64,000 bases of DNA from Acetobacterium paludosum (GCF_008086595.1 NZ_RXYA01000012.1:62001-126000); one strand, 5' to 3'. Numbered from the stretch's first letter, positions 27,923-37,600 are shown. The notes: generated by a model from the sequence alone, not told the origin. Program-made: numbers and translations.

Positions 27923-29626
27923 TTGGGTATTATTAATTTTTCAAAAGAAAAATGTCGAAATTGTTATAAATGTATTCGAAATTGTCCCATCAAGGCCATA
28001 AAACTGAAAGATAAACATGCGCAGATCATAGAAACGATGTGTATCGGATGTGGAAACTGTATTAAAATTTGTCCCCATAATGCAAAGGAAATTCAAAGCG
28101 ATGTTTCAGTTGTCAAACAATGGTTGAAAAATGAAAAAGTGGTATTGAGTTTAGAAGGCGTTTTTCCGTCAACATATTATATGGATCATCCCAGACAATA
28201 TATTGGAGCGCTTAGAGAACTCGGGTTTAGCATTATCGAAGAAACATCGATTGGAGGAGATACCGTCGCTAATTCCTATATAAAAGATTATTATAGTGAT
28301 AATCAGTTTGTCATTGCGTCTTCATGTGCTGCTATCAAAAATCTGATCGAAATATATTATCCTCAATTTGTTTCCTCTTTGAGTAAACAAGTTTCACCCA
28401 TGATTGCCCACGGAAAAATTTTAAAAGAAAAATATCCTGATGCAAAGATCGTATATGCGGGAGCCTGCCTTGCAAAAAAAATGGAGGTTCTTGAAGAAGA
28501 AGTAAGTGGAATCATTGATGCCGTGCTGACGTTTGATGAAATTGATGTTTGGATGAAGGAAAGAAATATCGATGCCACTAAAGCAGATGTGGAAGCATTC
28601 GATGCCATCGGAACAAACATTGGAAGATTATATTCTCAAATTGGCGGACTTTCAAAAAGTTGTGTTGAAGATTTAGACGGCAGTCGAAAGATTTTACAAA
28701 TCGATGGAGTAGCAGACTGTATTCTATTTATGGATGAAATACAAAATTTGGACAAAAAATATTGGATCGAAATGAATGCCTGTGAGGAAGGATGTATTAA
28801 TGGCCCGGGGAATATCCATAGTCAGTTATCCAAATATGAAAAGGTGGAAATGCTGCAAACTTATATTGACATGAACAAAAACAAATTATCAGTGGAAAAG
28901 ATTCCTGAAATCGATACGAAAAGAAGTTTTCATAAGCGTCCGGTTCATCATCTTGGGAAAGTGCCGGAAGAGGAACTTGAAAAAATTCTAAGACAAATGT
29001 CAAAATTCAACAAGCGGGATGAATTGAATTGCGGAACCTGCGGATATGACACTTGCCGAGACAAGGCCAGGGCTGTTTATTGGAATATGGCAGAAATCGA
29101 GATGTGTTTGCCATTGATATCGAGTCAAAATGAAGCCATTTCGAATATCATTGTGACAACAACCCCAAATGCAATTGCGATTCTTGACAAAACTTATCGT
29201 ATTATTGAATTTAATGGTGCGGCGGAGAAACTGTTTAAAGTTAAAAAGGAAGATGTTTTCCATTATAATTTTATGGAAGTTCTGGATTATGATCCATTTA
29301 GAAAACTGAATTATGAAAAAAACTGCCTCTATACAGGAAAAGGGATTTATGAACGTGAAAACCTGGTCTTTATGGAAATACTGACCTATATACCGAAAGA
29401 AGAATTGTATATGGGAATTTTTATTGACATTACCAAACAGGAGCAACGGGAACAGGATTTTCTAAAAATGCAGGAAGAAACCCTTAGTATGGCACAGCGA
29501 GTCATCGACAAACAGATGCGGGTTGCTCACGAGATTGCCGGGCTTCTTGGAGAAACAACGGCTGAAACCAAGGTAACCTTGACAAAACTGCAAAAAATTG
29601 TGGGAAATCGGGAGGATGAATTTTAA
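27923..29626 (+). CDS. Sensory [FeFe]-hydrogenase-like protein with PAS domain (HydS, group C type)
   Basis: A 567-residue multidomain protein matching putative H2-sensing group C hydrogenases. In order: two [4Fe-4S] ferredoxin motifs (Cys11/14/17/21 and 40/43/46/50), an H-cluster domain (about 70-320), a second cluster motif Cys370/373/378/395 (CGTCGYDTC), a PAS domain (about 405-515), and a charged helical tail. H-cluster ligands are kept: Cys135 (SSCAAI), Cys182 (GACLAKK), Cys287 and Cys291 (ACEEGCINGPG). The proton-transfer Cys of catalytic enzymes (first C of TSCCP) is Ser134 and the MPC motif is GAC, both expected for a slow, sensory enzyme. TTG start behind GGAGAG, directly at the previous stop. 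No kinase domain; output is presumably the adjacent phosphatase. Confidence 0.9.
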   Translation: MGIINFSKEKCRNCYKCIRNCPIKAIKLKDKHAQIIETMCIGCGNCIKICPHNAKEIQSDVSVVKQWLKNEKVVLSLEGVFPSTYYMDHPRQYIGALRELGFSIIEETSIGGDTVANSYIKDYYSDNQFVIASSCAAIKNLIEIYYPQFVSSLSKQVSPMIAHGKILKEKYPDAKIVYAGACLAKKMEVLEEEVSGIIDAVLTFDEIDVWMKERNIDATKADVEAFDAIGTNIGRLYSQIGGLSKSCVEDLDGSRKILQIDGVADCILFMDEIQNLDKKYWIEMNACEEGCINGPGNIHSQLSKYEKVEMLQTYIDMNKNKLSVEKIPEIDTKRSFHKRPVHHLGKVPEEELEKILRQMSKFNKRDELNCGTCGYDTCRDKARAVYWNMAEIEMCLPLISSQNEAISNIIVTTTPNAIAILDKTYRIIEFNGAAEKLFKVKKEDVFHYNFMEVLDYDPFRKLNYEKNCLYTGKGIYERENLVFMEILTYIPKEELYMGIFIDITKQEQREQDFLKMQEETLSMAQRVIDKQMRVAHEIAGLLGETTAETKVTLTKLQKIVGNREDEF

Positions 29627-30789
29627 TGTCTTTATTTATGGATATTGCCCATGACAGCGTCAATAAAGTTAATGAAGAACTTTGTGGAGACAATGTCGAA
29701 ATTCGGATTAATGATGAAAGTATCATCGTGGTATTGGCGGATGGTTTAGGGAGTGGGGTTAAAGCCAATATATTGGCAACAATGACTTCGACCATTACCG
29801 CAACGATGCTGGAAGAAAAAATGGGAATTATGGATGTCCTTGAGACATTGGAAGAGACCTTGCCCAAATCCAAGGTTCGTAATCTTGCTTATTCTACTTT
29901 TACTATTGTCCAGGTTTTTCGCAATCGAACCGCCTATATTCTTGAGTTTGACAATCCGCCACTGATATTCATTCGTGATGGAGAAATTATTGAATTGGAT
30001 AGAAAACCCATACAATTTCAAGAAAAATCCGTTTTTGAAACGACGATAAAAATTGAAAAAGATGATATTTTGGCTTTCTTTAGTGACGGTGTCATTCATG
30101 CCGGAATAGGGAATCTTTTAAACTTTGGATGGCAATGGGAGGAAGCGTCAGATTATATATTGGCACGAACCTATGAAAACAAAAACGCTAAGGAAATTTC
30201 CATGGCGCTGATCGATACCTGTTACAACCTTTACGGAGAGGAACCGGGAGATGATACCACAGCAGTTGTCATTAGAGCGGAAGAGAGAAGTTATCTAACG
30301 ATATTCTCAGGGCCGCCTCTTGACAAGTCAAAGGATGCTGAAGTCAAGAGGCTGCTTGATAAGGCCCGTGGAAAAAAAATTATCTGTGGAGGAACGGCTG
30401 GAAATATTGTGTCGCGGGAATATGGGGAAGAAATTGAAATTGATCTTTCCACCATTTCTGAAAGAGTCCCACCGGTTGGGTATATGAAAGGTGTGGATTT
30501 GGTAACGGAAGGAGTTTTGACGATTAGAGAAACGGTTCACTTACTTAAAGAATACTTGAATAACCGATGCGGCCATGAAATATTCGAAGCAAAAAACGGG
30601 GCTTCAATGCTGGCAAATTATCTAATTAACAAATGTACGACGATTGATATCATCATGGGAAATTCGATTAACCCGGATCATCAAAATCCGGATTTTCCCG
30701 AAGAGTTGACTACAAAATGGCGGATTACCCAAGAGTTGATTGATTTACTTCGCTGCTTTAACAAAGAGGTCAACATCGTATATGTGTAA
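29626..30789 (+). CDS. SpoIIE/PP2C-type serine phosphatase, output of the hydrogenase sensor
   Basis: A 387-residue protein with an N-terminal PP2C/SpoIIE phosphatase domain (about 1-225): the metal aspartates are in CGDNVEI, LADGLGSG, FFSDGVIHAGIG and PGDDTTAVVI. The C-terminal 160 residues (from about 228, IFSGPPLDKSKDAEVKRLL, KIICGGTAGNIVSREYG) form a separate domain seen with hydrogenase-linked phosphatases, function not known to me. The ATG overlaps the sensor stop by one base (TAATG), so the two are translationally coupled. Known of the family: it dephosphorylates Ser/Thr on partner-switch proteins; the target here is not in the window. A strong terminator follows. Confidence 0.9.
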   Translation: MSLFMDIAHDSVNKVNEELCGDNVEIRINDESIIVVLADGLGSGVKANILATMTSTITATMLEEKMGIMDVLETLEETLPKSKVRNLAYSTFTIVQVFRNRTAYILEFDNPPLIFIRDGEIIELDRKPIQFQEKSVFETTIKIEKDDILAFFSDGVIHAGIGNLLNFGWQWEEASDYILARTYENKNAKEISMALIDTCYNLYGEEPGDDTTAVVIRAEERSYLTIFSGPPLDKSKDAEVKRLLDKARGKKIICGGTAGNIVSREYGEEIEIDLSTISERVPPVGYMKGVDLVTEGVLTIRETVHLLKEYLNNRCGHEIFEAKNGASMLANYLINKCTTIDIIMGNSINPDHQNPDFPEELTTKWRITQELIDLLRCFNKEVNIVYV

Positions 30790-30809
30790 ATCAGTCAGGT
30801 TATAAATAG

Positions 30810-30844
30810 AAAGAGGCCATCCCTAATAAAGGGATGGCCTCTTT
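30810..30844 (+). terminator. Strong symmetric terminator after the phosphatase gene
   Basis: Perfect 15-bp stem from AAAGAGGCCATCCCT with its complement at 30830-30844, 5-base loop. A/T-flanked on both sides, so it may also stop reverse-strand transcripts. Confidence 0.88.
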
Positions 30845-30921
30845 CTATTGTATATGCTTTGAGGAGAAAAGCTATATTAACTATGTACCCTAATATTTAT
30901 AATCTAACATAAAATAGAAAT

Positions 30922-32277
30922 TTATTTTATTTGTATTTTCTTTTTTAAAACGCCAAAGCGGTAATAAGCGTAGCCGGATCCAAAGGCAATCAGGCAAATG
31001 CTAAGATATAATCCGAATAGTGGGTTTTGAAGACCGCCAGAGAAAATAATCAAGGAACCAATAGATGCAAAAATCGGACAGATAAGTCCTCTAAATAAGC
31101 TTTTTATTTCTTTCTTTTTCCATAAAATAAAAACTTTATAATATAAGCCCAGATACAATAGATAACTGGTAACAATGGCGATTTCAGAAATATCAGAATT
31201 TGGGAACAACGCAAATTTTTGAGTGAAATAGTGAACGACCATCCAAAAGGCAATAAGTACGAGGGAAAAGAGTGCTGAATTCACTGGAAAATCGACTTTG
31301 GGAGAAATGCGTGCAAGGATAGCTGCTTTTGGAATCATGTTATCCAAACCCAAAGCATACGGCAGGCGGATCATACCCATGACCAATCCGTTTAAGGTGC
31401 CCAGAACAGAAATAAAAACAAACAACATGACGATCTTTGCTCCGCTGGGACCAAAAATCATATTCGCGGCAAAATCCAGATGAGCATCCCCCATTTTCAT
31501 AATGGTGGTGGGTCCGACTAAATTGGAAATGCCAACAAAGTAAATGACATAGAGGACCAGAATGATGAGCGGACTAATTGAAAGAGCTAAAGGGAGGTTG
31601 CGTTTGCTGTTCTTTATTTCATAGGCAACTGTTGTGGAGATAATCCATCCGTCAAAAGAAAAAGCAATTGGAGCGATGGCGCCGAGCCAGCCTGTGGATG
31701 AAACTTGGGAAAGGGCATCATTAGCAAAGGTGGTGCCAGTTCCGCCAAATATTAGACCGACAATCCCAATGACAATAAGGGGGAGAAGTTTAATAATCAT
31801 GGCAATACTTTGGAACTCTCCGCCGATTTTAGCTGAAAGGATGTTTATGATATAAAAAACAAAAAAACAGCAAATCCCTGACAGAATTTGAATTTCCAGA
31901 GTTTGGGTCACATTAAACAGAATACAAAAATAGATGCCGGATACCCAGATTAAAATGGCTGTGATAGTTGGCAGATAAATAAAAGTCTGGAACCAACCAT
32001 AGGCACAGCCGATACTCGGGCTGATAAATTCTTTAGCATAGGTAAGGATCCCTCCGGGCAGATCTGTTCTCGCTGCCAGTTCGGCAATGGTCAAACACCC
32101 AAATACGATACTGATCGCAGCGACAACAAAGATGAGAATTCCCAAAAAAACATTTCCATTGGTGGCAATAAGAATATTATCACTTTTAAAAAAGATACCT
32201 GATCCAACGACGATCCCAACGATAAGAGCTATTGCAGTGAATAAGTTATATCCTGATCGTTTCAAGGTAGCCTCCAA
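30922..32277 (-). CDS. APC-family amino acid permease
   Basis: A 451-residue transporter of the amino acid-polyamine-organocation superfamily with 12 predicted membrane segments. The first helix motif IALIVGIVVGSGIFFKSD and AELAARTDLPGGILTYAKEFISPSIG are typical of the LAT/SteT-like exchangers; the unwound GSGIF in helix 1 binds the substrate backbone. It lies 16 bases downstream of upp on the same strand, so both may be co-transcribed. Substrate is not predictable by eye; serine/threonine exchange is one option. Confidence 0.87.
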   Translation of the reverse strand: MEATLKRSGYNLFTAIALIVGIVVGSGIFFKSDNILIATNGNVFLGILIFVVAAISIVFGCLTIAELAARTDLPGGILTYAKEFISPSIGCAYGWFQTFIYLPTITAILIWVSGIYFCILFNVTQTLEIQILSGICCFFVFYIINILSAKIGGEFQSIAMIIKLLPLIVIGIVGLIFGGTGTTFANDALSQVSSTGWLGAIAPIAFSFDGWIISTTVAYEIKNSKRNLPLALSISPLIILVLYVIYFVGISNLVGPTTIMKMGDAHLDFAANMIFGPSGAKIVMLFVFISVLGTLNGLVMGMIRLPYALGLDNMIPKAAILARISPKVDFPVNSALFSLVLIAFWMVVHYFTQKFALFPNSDISEIAIVTSYLLYLGLYYKVFILWKKKEIKSLFRGLICPIFASIGSLIIFSGGLQNPLFGLYLSICLIAFGSGYAYYRFGVLKKKIQIK

Positions 32278-32293
32278 TTAAATAAAATGAGTG

Positions 32294-32923
32294 TTATTTT
32301 GTTCCGAAAAGCCGATCTCCGGCATCACCTAAACCAGGAACAATATAGGAATGTTCATTAAGGTGATCATCGATGGCCGCGCAGAAAATCGGTATCTCCG
32401 GATAAGCGGTTGTAACGGCCTTAATTCCCTCGGGACAGGCAAGAATATGAACAACTTTGATATTCTTACAATTGGCTTCTTTTAAAAGTCGAATGGTATG
32501 GATGACAGAGACACCGGTAGCAAGCATGGGATCGACGATAATGGCTTCTCTCTCGGCTATATCAGACGGGAGTTTCTTATAGTACTCAACCGCCTGTAGG
32601 GTTTCAGGGTCTCGATAAAGCCCGATATGGCCAATTTTCGCTTTGGGAATAATATTGGTGAATCCTTCGACCATCCCCAGACCTGCCCGCAAAATAGGAA
32701 CAATAACGACATCCTTTTCAGCCAGAACTTTTTGCGTAGTTTTGCATATGGGGGTTTCAATGTCAATGTCTTTCAATGGAAAGTTTTTAGTCACTTCCCA
32801 AGCCATAAGGCTGGATAGTTCTTTGACCAATTCTCTGAATTCTCGGGAAGAGGTTTCTATCTTTCGAAGGTGGGTTAATTTGTGTGTGATGAGTGGATGA
32901 TCCACGACGGTTACATTTTGCAT
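32294..32923 (-). CDS. upp: Uracil phosphoribosyltransferase
   Basis: Salvages uracil with PRPP to UMP in the cytosol. The protein of 209 residues has ILRAGLGMVEG, the PRPP-binding loop DPMLATGVSVIHTIRLL and the uracil-binding C-terminal YIVPGLGDAGDRLFGT, all diagnostic. Two adjacent ATGs (32926, 32923) follow AAGGAGATA; the second has the better spacing and gives the usual family start. It is divergent from the glutaredoxin gene. Confidence 0.96.
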   Translation of the reverse strand: MQNVTVVDHPLITHKLTHLRKIETSSREFRELVKELSSLMAWEVTKNFPLKDIDIETPICKTTQKVLAEKDVVIVPILRAGLGMVEGFTNIIPKAKIGHIGLYRDPETLQAVEYYKKLPSDIAEREAIIVDPMLATGVSVIHTIRLLKEANCKNIKVVHILACPEGIKAVTTAYPEIPIFCAAIDDHLNEHSYIVPGLGDAGDRLFGTK

Positions 32924-33003
32924 CATTATCTCCTTTTATTTGTTGTTAGAATAATAATACGATAAATAACTGAATAATTCTACAAAATTTTAAGAATTAT
33001 TTG

Positions 33004-33031
33004 TTGACAGTTAGAAAATAAGCGTTAAAAT
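33004..33031 (+). promoter_or_regulatory. Sigma-A promoter of the glutaredoxin gene
   Basis: TTGACA, 16-base spacer, TAAAAT, 60 bases before the ATG. Confidence 0.75.
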
Positions 33032-33090
33032 GAATGAATGTAGAGAAAAATGAACTAAGAACGGACTATGAGAGTTGGAAAGGATGACCG

Positions 33091-33345
33091 ATGAAAAAGG
33101 AAATTAAGTTATACACCTGGGCACACTGTCCATATTGCAATGGTGCAAAAAAACTTCTGGATGATAAGGGACTAAAATATACAGATATTGATATTTATAA
33201 TGATGATAAAACCCGGCGACAATTACAGGAACAAACGAATCATTATACGGTACCTTTTATCTTTATAGGCGAGACTTTTATCGGAGGTTTTTCAGAACTT
33301 AAAGAAATTGATTTTAGTGGAAAACTAGATGAATTATTACAGTAA
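33091..33345 (+). CDS. Glutaredoxin-like protein
   Basis: An 84-residue thiol-disulfide oxidoreductase with the dithiol active site CPYC at residues 13-16, the TVPFIFIGE cis-proline region and the GGF glutathione-binding-like motif. Typical of GrxC-type proteins that reduce disulfides in the cytosol. It is followed after 14 bases by the small PC4-like gene. Confidence 0.92.
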   Translation: MKKEIKLYTWAHCPYCNGAKKLLDDKGLKYTDIDIYNDDKTRRQLQEQTNHYTVPFIFIGETFIGGFSELKEIDFSGKLDELLQ

Positions 33346-33359
33346 AAAGTGAGGACGAG

Positions 33360-33584
33360 ATGGCAGCAGCAATTACTTTTAAAGTTGTAGAAGAAATAGG
33401 TGTTTTAAGCGAATTGCCGAATGGGTGGCAAAAAGAATTAAACTTGGTTAGTTGGAACGAACGTGATCCAAAATACGATCTGAGAGATTGGAATGCGGAT
33501 CATGAGAAAATGCGAAAAGGGATCACATTGACAGCGGATGAGCTGGTACAATTACGTGATATTCTTAATGGGCTAGAGCTTTAA
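33360..33584 (+). CDS. PC4/YdbC-like single-stranded nucleic acid binding protein
   Basis: A 74-residue protein resembling B. subtilis YdbC, a PC4-type fold that binds single-stranded DNA. The pattern of a beta-rich N-terminal half (VVEEIGVLSELPNGWQKELNLVSWNERDPKYDLRDW) ending in a helix with GITLTADELVQLRDIL is characteristic. Role unproven, probably in transcription or DNA maintenance. GAGGACGAG precedes the ATG. Forms a two-gene unit with the glutaredoxin, closed by a terminator. Confidence 0.85.
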   Translation: MAAAITFKVVEEIGVLSELPNGWQKELNLVSWNERDPKYDLRDWNADHEKMRKGITLTADELVQLRDILNGLEL

Positions 33585-33589
33585 AAATA

Positions 33590-33628
33590 AAAAAACGTAC
33601 CTCGGTTTAGTGAGATGCGTTTTTTTTA
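33590..33628 (+). terminator. Intrinsic terminator after the PC4-like gene
   Basis: AAAAACGTACCTC / GAGATGCGTTTTT with one mismatch and one G-T pair, then T8. Confidence 0.78.
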
Positions 33629-33634
33629 TACAGA

Positions 33635-34138
33635 TTATTTGATCGGTTCGCCGCAATCAGCGGAACCGGAACTCAACAGCATTTCCAAGCCATGGTCAAG
33701 TGCGGGTAAAATGGCTTCAAGGTTTTCTTTAACAGCTTTCGGGCTGCCGGGAAGATTGATAATGAGTGTTCTTTTCCGGATCCCAGCGGTTGCTCTGCTT
33801 AACATGGCCTTTGGTGTTATTTGCAGGCTATAATATCGCATTGCTTCTGGAATGCCTGGGGCCATTCGATCACATACGGCTGCCGTGGCTTCCGGTGTCC
33901 AGTCTCGTTGAGAAAATCCCGTACCGCCGGTGGTTAGAATTAAATCCAGATTATCCGCATCAACCCAGGTAATCAGAGATTCTTTGATGGTGTCGACATC
34001 ATCAGGGAGTATCGTCGTTTTTACGACATCATAATTCCCCAATGATTCCAGCATCGTTTGAATTAAAGGGCCGCTTTTATCTTCTCGTTGACCTTGGGAG
34101 CCTTTATCGCTTAAGGTCATTATTCCTGTTCGATACAT
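33635..34138 (-). CDS. mog: Molybdopterin adenylyltransferase-type protein (MogA/MoaB family)
   Basis: Adenylylates molybdopterin before molybdate insertion in molybdenum (or tungsten) cofactor synthesis. The 167-residue protein has the family nucleotide/substrate motifs TLSDKGSQGQREDKSGP, LILTTGGTGFSQRDWTPEAT and LPGSPKAVKENLEAILPALDHGLEML. Start taken at 34138, where AAGGAG is seven bases upstream; the frame extends to 34189 without an SD. It is divergent from moaA-moaC, consistent with shared pathway. MoaB-like duties cannot be excluded. Confidence 0.93.
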   Translation of the reverse strand: MYRTGIMTLSDKGSQGQREDKSGPLIQTMLESLGNYDVVKTTILPDDVDTIKESLITWVDADNLDLILTTGGTGFSQRDWTPEATAAVCDRMAPGIPEAMRYYSLQITPKAMLSRATAGIRKRTLIINLPGSPKAVKENLEAILPALDHGLEMLLSSGSADCGEPIK

Positions 34139-34404
34139 TGTTTTCTCCTTAAATATTAAATGTGAAAAATTCATTTGATAATACCACATAAGAAAAATTC
34201 ACACTTTAAAAGATTTTCTCCTACAGTATAACAATTTTTAATGAATAATTAAAGAGCGTAATTCATGTTGTTTTTTTAAAGAAAAATCGTTAGAATAGAA
34301 ATAACAGAAAAATATGTTGAAAAACTAAGAATCAGGGTTATGATATTGAAAAGCTAAGAGACAGAAAAACCCTTAGAAGACACAGGGGAGAAAGCAGGAA
34401 ACTG

Positions 34405-35364
34405 ATGAAGGATCATTATGGTAGAAAAATTAATTACATGCGTCTCTCCATAACAGATTTGTGTAATTTGCGATGTGTGTACTGTATGCCGGAAGAGGGG
34501 GTTGAGAAACACGCTCACACTAAGAACCTATCTTTTGAAGAAATGCTCGACCTAATAAAAGCTGGCGTTGCGTTAGGCATAGACAAGGTTCGGTTGACTG
34601 GAGGGGAACCATTGGTTCGTCATGGTATTGTGGACCTGGTCCGAGAGATTGGCAGGATTCCAGAAATAAAAGATTTAACGATGACAACGAATGGTATTTT
34701 ATTGCCAAAATATGCAAAAGAATTAAAAAAAGCGGGATTAACACGAGTGAATATCAGTTTGGACACCTTTGATCCGGATAAATATCATCAAATAACTCGC
34801 TGGGGGCATATTGAAGATGTGCTGGCAGGAATTGAAGCGGCAAAGGAAGTGGGAATGCATCCCATAAAAATCAACACCGTTCTGATTAAGGGATTTAATG
34901 ATGATGAAATCGGTTCCTTTGTTAACTTTACAAAAGATCATGAAGTGGATATTCGCTTCATTGAGCTGATGCCGTTGGGAGAATCAATCAGTTTTGCTGA
35001 AAATAAATACCTGTCAAATGATGAGGTTTTAAGACAAGTGCCAGAATTGCAGCCAGTTGTTGAACTGGACAAATCAGGGCCAGCCATATATTATCGGCTG
35101 CCTGGGGCAAAAGGAAAAGTCGGTCTGATTAATCCGATCAGCAAACATTTCTGTAAAGAATGCAATCGCATTCGGGTTACCTCCGACGGCAAGATTAAAC
35201 CTTGTCTTCATTCGGACTTCGAAATTGATATCGTAGCCCTTCGAAAAGAAGGCAAGAGCTATGAAGAAATATTGAAGCAGGCCATTGGCGAAAAACCGGA
35301 ACAACATCATATTGATGAAAATGAAAAACAATTATTGAGAAATATGAATGAAATTGGAGGTTGA
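34405..35364 (+). CDS. moaA: GTP 3',8-cyclase
   Basis: Radical SAM enzyme that starts molybdopterin synthesis by cyclising GTP. The 319-residue protein has the radical SAM triad in [15 protein letters not shown], the SAM motif [10 protein letters not shown], and the C-terminal second [4Fe-4S] site [20 protein letters not shown]. It ends with the conserved Gly-Gly tail (NEIGG) needed for catalysis. The stop overlaps the TTG that could precede moaC, so the two genes are tightly coupled. Confidence 0.96.
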   Translation: MKDHYGRKINYMRLSITDLCNLRCVYCMPEEGVEKHAHTKNLSFEEMLDLIKAGVALGIDKVRLTGGEPLVRHGIVDLVREIGRIPEIKDLTMTTNGILLPKYAKELKKAGLTRVNISLDTFDPDKYHQITRWGHIEDVLAGIEAAKEVGMHPIKINTVLIKGFNDDEIGSFVNFTKDHEVDIRFIELMPLGESISFAENKYLSNDEVLRQVPELQPVVELDKSGPAIYYRLPGAKGKVGLINPISKHFCKECNRIRVTSDGKIKPCLHSDFEIDIVALRKEGKSYEEILKQAIGEKPEQHHIDENEKQLLRNMNEIGG

Positions 35365-35366
35365 AT

Positions 35367-35870
35367 ATGGAAAAAGAGAATTTAGAGTTTACCCATTTTA
35401 ATGAAGCTGGAAGAAGCCGAATGGTGGATGTTACAGAAAAACACACAACCGAACGGGTTGCCATTGCCAAGGGCTCAATTGCTATGAAAAAAGAGACTCT
35501 GCAAAAAATAATTGATGGACAAATGAAAAAGGGGGATGTCCTGGGAGTTGCGCAAATCGCTGGAATTATGGGTGTTAAGCACACCGCTGATCTCATCCCC
35601 ATGTGTCATAATATTTTTATTTCAGGAAGCGATATTGCTTTTGAAATTGATCAGGATCGTTCAAAAATTTTGATTGAGGCGACTGTTAAAAATACCGGAC
35701 AGACCGGTGTGGAAATGGAAGCGCTAATGGCGGTATCCATAGCAGCCCTTACAATTTATGATATGTGTAAAGCAGTTGATCGGGAAATGACGATTGAAAA
35801 AATATATTTAGCAAAAAAATCAGGCGGAAAATCAGGCGTGTTTGTTAATCCGAAGGAGAGTCAAAAATAG
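35367..35870 (+). CDS. moaC: Cyclic pyranopterin monophosphate synthase
   Basis: Second enzyme of molybdopterin synthesis, turning the MoaA product into cPMP. The 167 residues include the hallmark TPDLIPMCH-type segment ([16 protein letters not shown]), [14 protein letters not shown] near the start, and [29 protein letters not shown] at 35367 is six bases after GGAGG; an in-frame TTG at 35361 overlaps the moaA stop and has poor spacing. No moaD/moaE genes are nearby. Confidence 0.96.
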   Translation: MEKENLEFTHFNEAGRSRMVDVTEKHTTERVAIAKGSIAMKKETLQKIIDGQMKKGDVLGVAQIAGIMGVKHTADLIPMCHNIFISGSDIAFEIDQDRSKILIEATVKNTGQTGVEMEALMAVSIAALTIYDMCKAVDREMTIEKIYLAKKSGGKSGVFVNPKESQK

Positions 35871-35968
35871 CCACAAAAGTAACTGCCGTTAATATATTAG
35901 TGAGTAAGTTGAATGAACAGTAATTTGCTCAAATCACACGAATAAATAAGAAAATATCCTATAATGTA

Positions 35969-35996
35969 TTGCAATGTCAAAATAAAGTGTTACAAT
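35969..35996 (+). promoter_or_regulatory. Candidate sigma-A promoter for the small membrane protein and glyA
   Basis: TTGCAA, 16-base spacer, TACAAT, 64 bases before the ATG at 36060. Confidence 0.55.
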
Positions 35997-36059
35997 AGTA
36001 AATGTTATTGCCGTACAAGTGTCGCCTATAGGAGGACAGTTTGCCTGTTGGAGGACAAT

Positions 36060-36236
36060 ATGAATGAATTTGTTAATAGTATGGCTGGTGTGGCATGGAA
36101 TATTATCCCGATACTGCTTATCTTTTTTTTAATGTCAGGCATAATGTTTGTATTTTATTTTAAGAAAAAGACTGAAGAATTATCGAGCTATATGAAAAGT
36201 ATTGCTGCATCCTTAGAGAGGCTATCAAATCGGTAA
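36060..36236 (+). CDS. Small single-helix membrane protein, unknown function
   Basis: A 58-residue protein with one hydrophobic helix (about 11-36, WNIIPILLIFFLMSGIMFVFYF) followed by a charged amphipathic tail (KKKTEELSSYMKSIAASLERLSNR) that could form a coiled coil. Not recognised. ATG at 36060 has GGAGG five bases upstream. A second AGGAGG just before drives a possible overlapping 8-codon frame (36041-36067). glyA follows 34 bases later on the same strand. Confidence 0.75.
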   Translation: MNEFVNSMAGVAWNIIPILLIFFLMSGIMFVFYFKKKTEELSSYMKSIAASLERLSNR

Positions 36237-36270
36237 ATGACAATAGAAAGAGTTTTTATGGAGGATAAGT

Positions 36271-37515
36271 ATGTTTTTTGAAGAAGTGAAGGTTGCAGAT
36301 CCAGAGATTTACGAACTCATGGAAAAGGAATTACATCGGCAACAAAGTCATTTAGAGTTAATAGCCTCTGAAAACTTTGTGTCAGAAGCGGTTATGAGTA
36401 CCATGGGAAGTCATTTAACCAATAAATATGCAGAAGGTACCCCGGGACATCGATTTTATGGGGGATGTGTTCATGTGGATAAGATTGAACAGATTGCCAT
36501 TGATCGAGCAAAAGCTCTTTTTGGTGCCGAACATGCCAATGTTCAACCTCATTCCGGTGCTCAGGCAAATACAGCTGTTTATATGGCTATTTTGGAACCA
36601 GGTGATACGGTTTTAGGTATGCGTCTGGATCAGGGTGGGCATTTAACTCACGGCAGTCCAGCTAATCTTTCTGGAAAATATTATCATTTCGTTTCTTACG
36701 GTGTTGATCAGGATACGGAAATGATCAATTACGATGAAATAGAAAAACTTATAAAGGAACACCATCCTAAATTAGTGGTTGTTGGCGCAAGTTCATATCC
36801 AAGAGCTATTGATTTTGAGCGCATTTCCAAAATGACGAAAGCGGCAGGTTGCTATTTAATGGTGGATATGGCACATATTGCAGGACTTGTTGCAGCAGGA
36901 CAGCATCAAAGCCCGGTGCCTTACGCAGATTTTGTAACCACGACGACGCATAAAACATTGAGAGGCCCAAGAGGCGGCATTATTTTATGCAAAAAGGAGT
37001 ATGCTAAACTCATCGACAAAGGGGTTTTCCCCGGAACACAGGGTGGTCCTTTAGAGCATATGATCGCAGCAAAAGCGGTTGCATTCAAAGAAGCGGCAAC
37101 TCCAAAGTTTAGGGCTTATCAGGAACAGGTTGTTAAAAATGCCAAAGTCCTGGCAGCGGCTCTCGAAAAGCGTGGATTTAGAATTATATCTGGGGGGACA
37201 GATAACCATCTGATGCTGCTGGATGTCAGCAAAGTGGGATTAACCGGAAAAGAAGCTGATGAAACATTGAGTAAAGTTAATATTACAGCCAATAAAAACG
37301 CCATTCCCTATGATAAAGAAAGTCCTTTTGTGACCAGTGGAATTCGAGTGGGAACACCTGCAATAACTACAAGAGGTTTAAATGAGGATGATATGGAAAT
37401 AGTTGCTGATGCGATTGAAGCGGCTTTAATTAAGAAGGATTTAGATTTAGCTCGTGAAAAAGTTGCTTATCTAACTGGAAAATATCCTCTCTATCCAGGA
37501 TTAATGGAAAAATAG
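36271..37515 (+). CDS. glyA: Serine hydroxymethyltransferase
   Basis: PLP enzyme that converts serine and tetrahydrofolate to glycine and 5,10-methylene-THF, joining amino acid metabolism to the one-carbon pool that feeds the methyl branch of the Wood-Ljungdahl pathway. At 414 residues it is full-length. The [37 protein letters not shown] and PLP-lysine motif [14 protein letters not shown] are intact. GGAGG precedes the ATG. A long inverted repeat follows the gene. Confidence 0.97.
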   Translation: MFFEEVKVADPEIYELMEKELHRQQSHLELIASENFVSEAVMSTMGSHLTNKYAEGTPGHRFYGGCVHVDKIEQIAIDRAKALFGAEHANVQPHSGAQANTAVYMAILEPGDTVLGMRLDQGGHLTHGSPANLSGKYYHFVSYGVDQDTEMINYDEIEKLIKEHHPKLVVVGASSYPRAIDFERISKMTKAAGCYLMVDMAHIAGLVAAGQHQSPVPYADFVTTTTHKTLRGPRGGIILCKKEYAKLIDKGVFPGTQGGPLEHMIAAKAVAFKEAATPKFRAYQEQVVKNAKVLAAALEKRGFRIISGGTDNHLMLLDVSKVGLTGKEADETLSKVNITANKNAIPYDKESPFVTSGIRVGTPAITTRGLNEDDMEIVADAIEAALIKKDLDLAREKVAYLTGKYPLYPGLMEK

Positions 37516-37535
37516 AGAGTAAGCTAAAGTCTAAT

Positions 37536-37600
37536 TTAAGGCTAATTATTTATTATTGGGTATAAATTGTGCCACAATCAGATAAAATAATTAGCCTTAA
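37536..37600 (+). repeat. 16-bp inverted repeat with nested hairpin downstream of glyA
   Basis: Perfect arms TTAAGGCTAATTATTT (37536-37551) and its complement (37585-37600) enclose 33 bases that hold a second hairpin TTGTG/CACAA (37567-37577). No U-run follows, so it is not a standard terminator. It may be an RNA end, a small mobile-repeat remnant or a protein site. Confidence 0.7.

Noticed and set aside
37536..37600. Inverted repeat as a glyA intrinsic terminator
   Set aside because: No U-run after the right arm and a 33-base loop; listed as a repeat.
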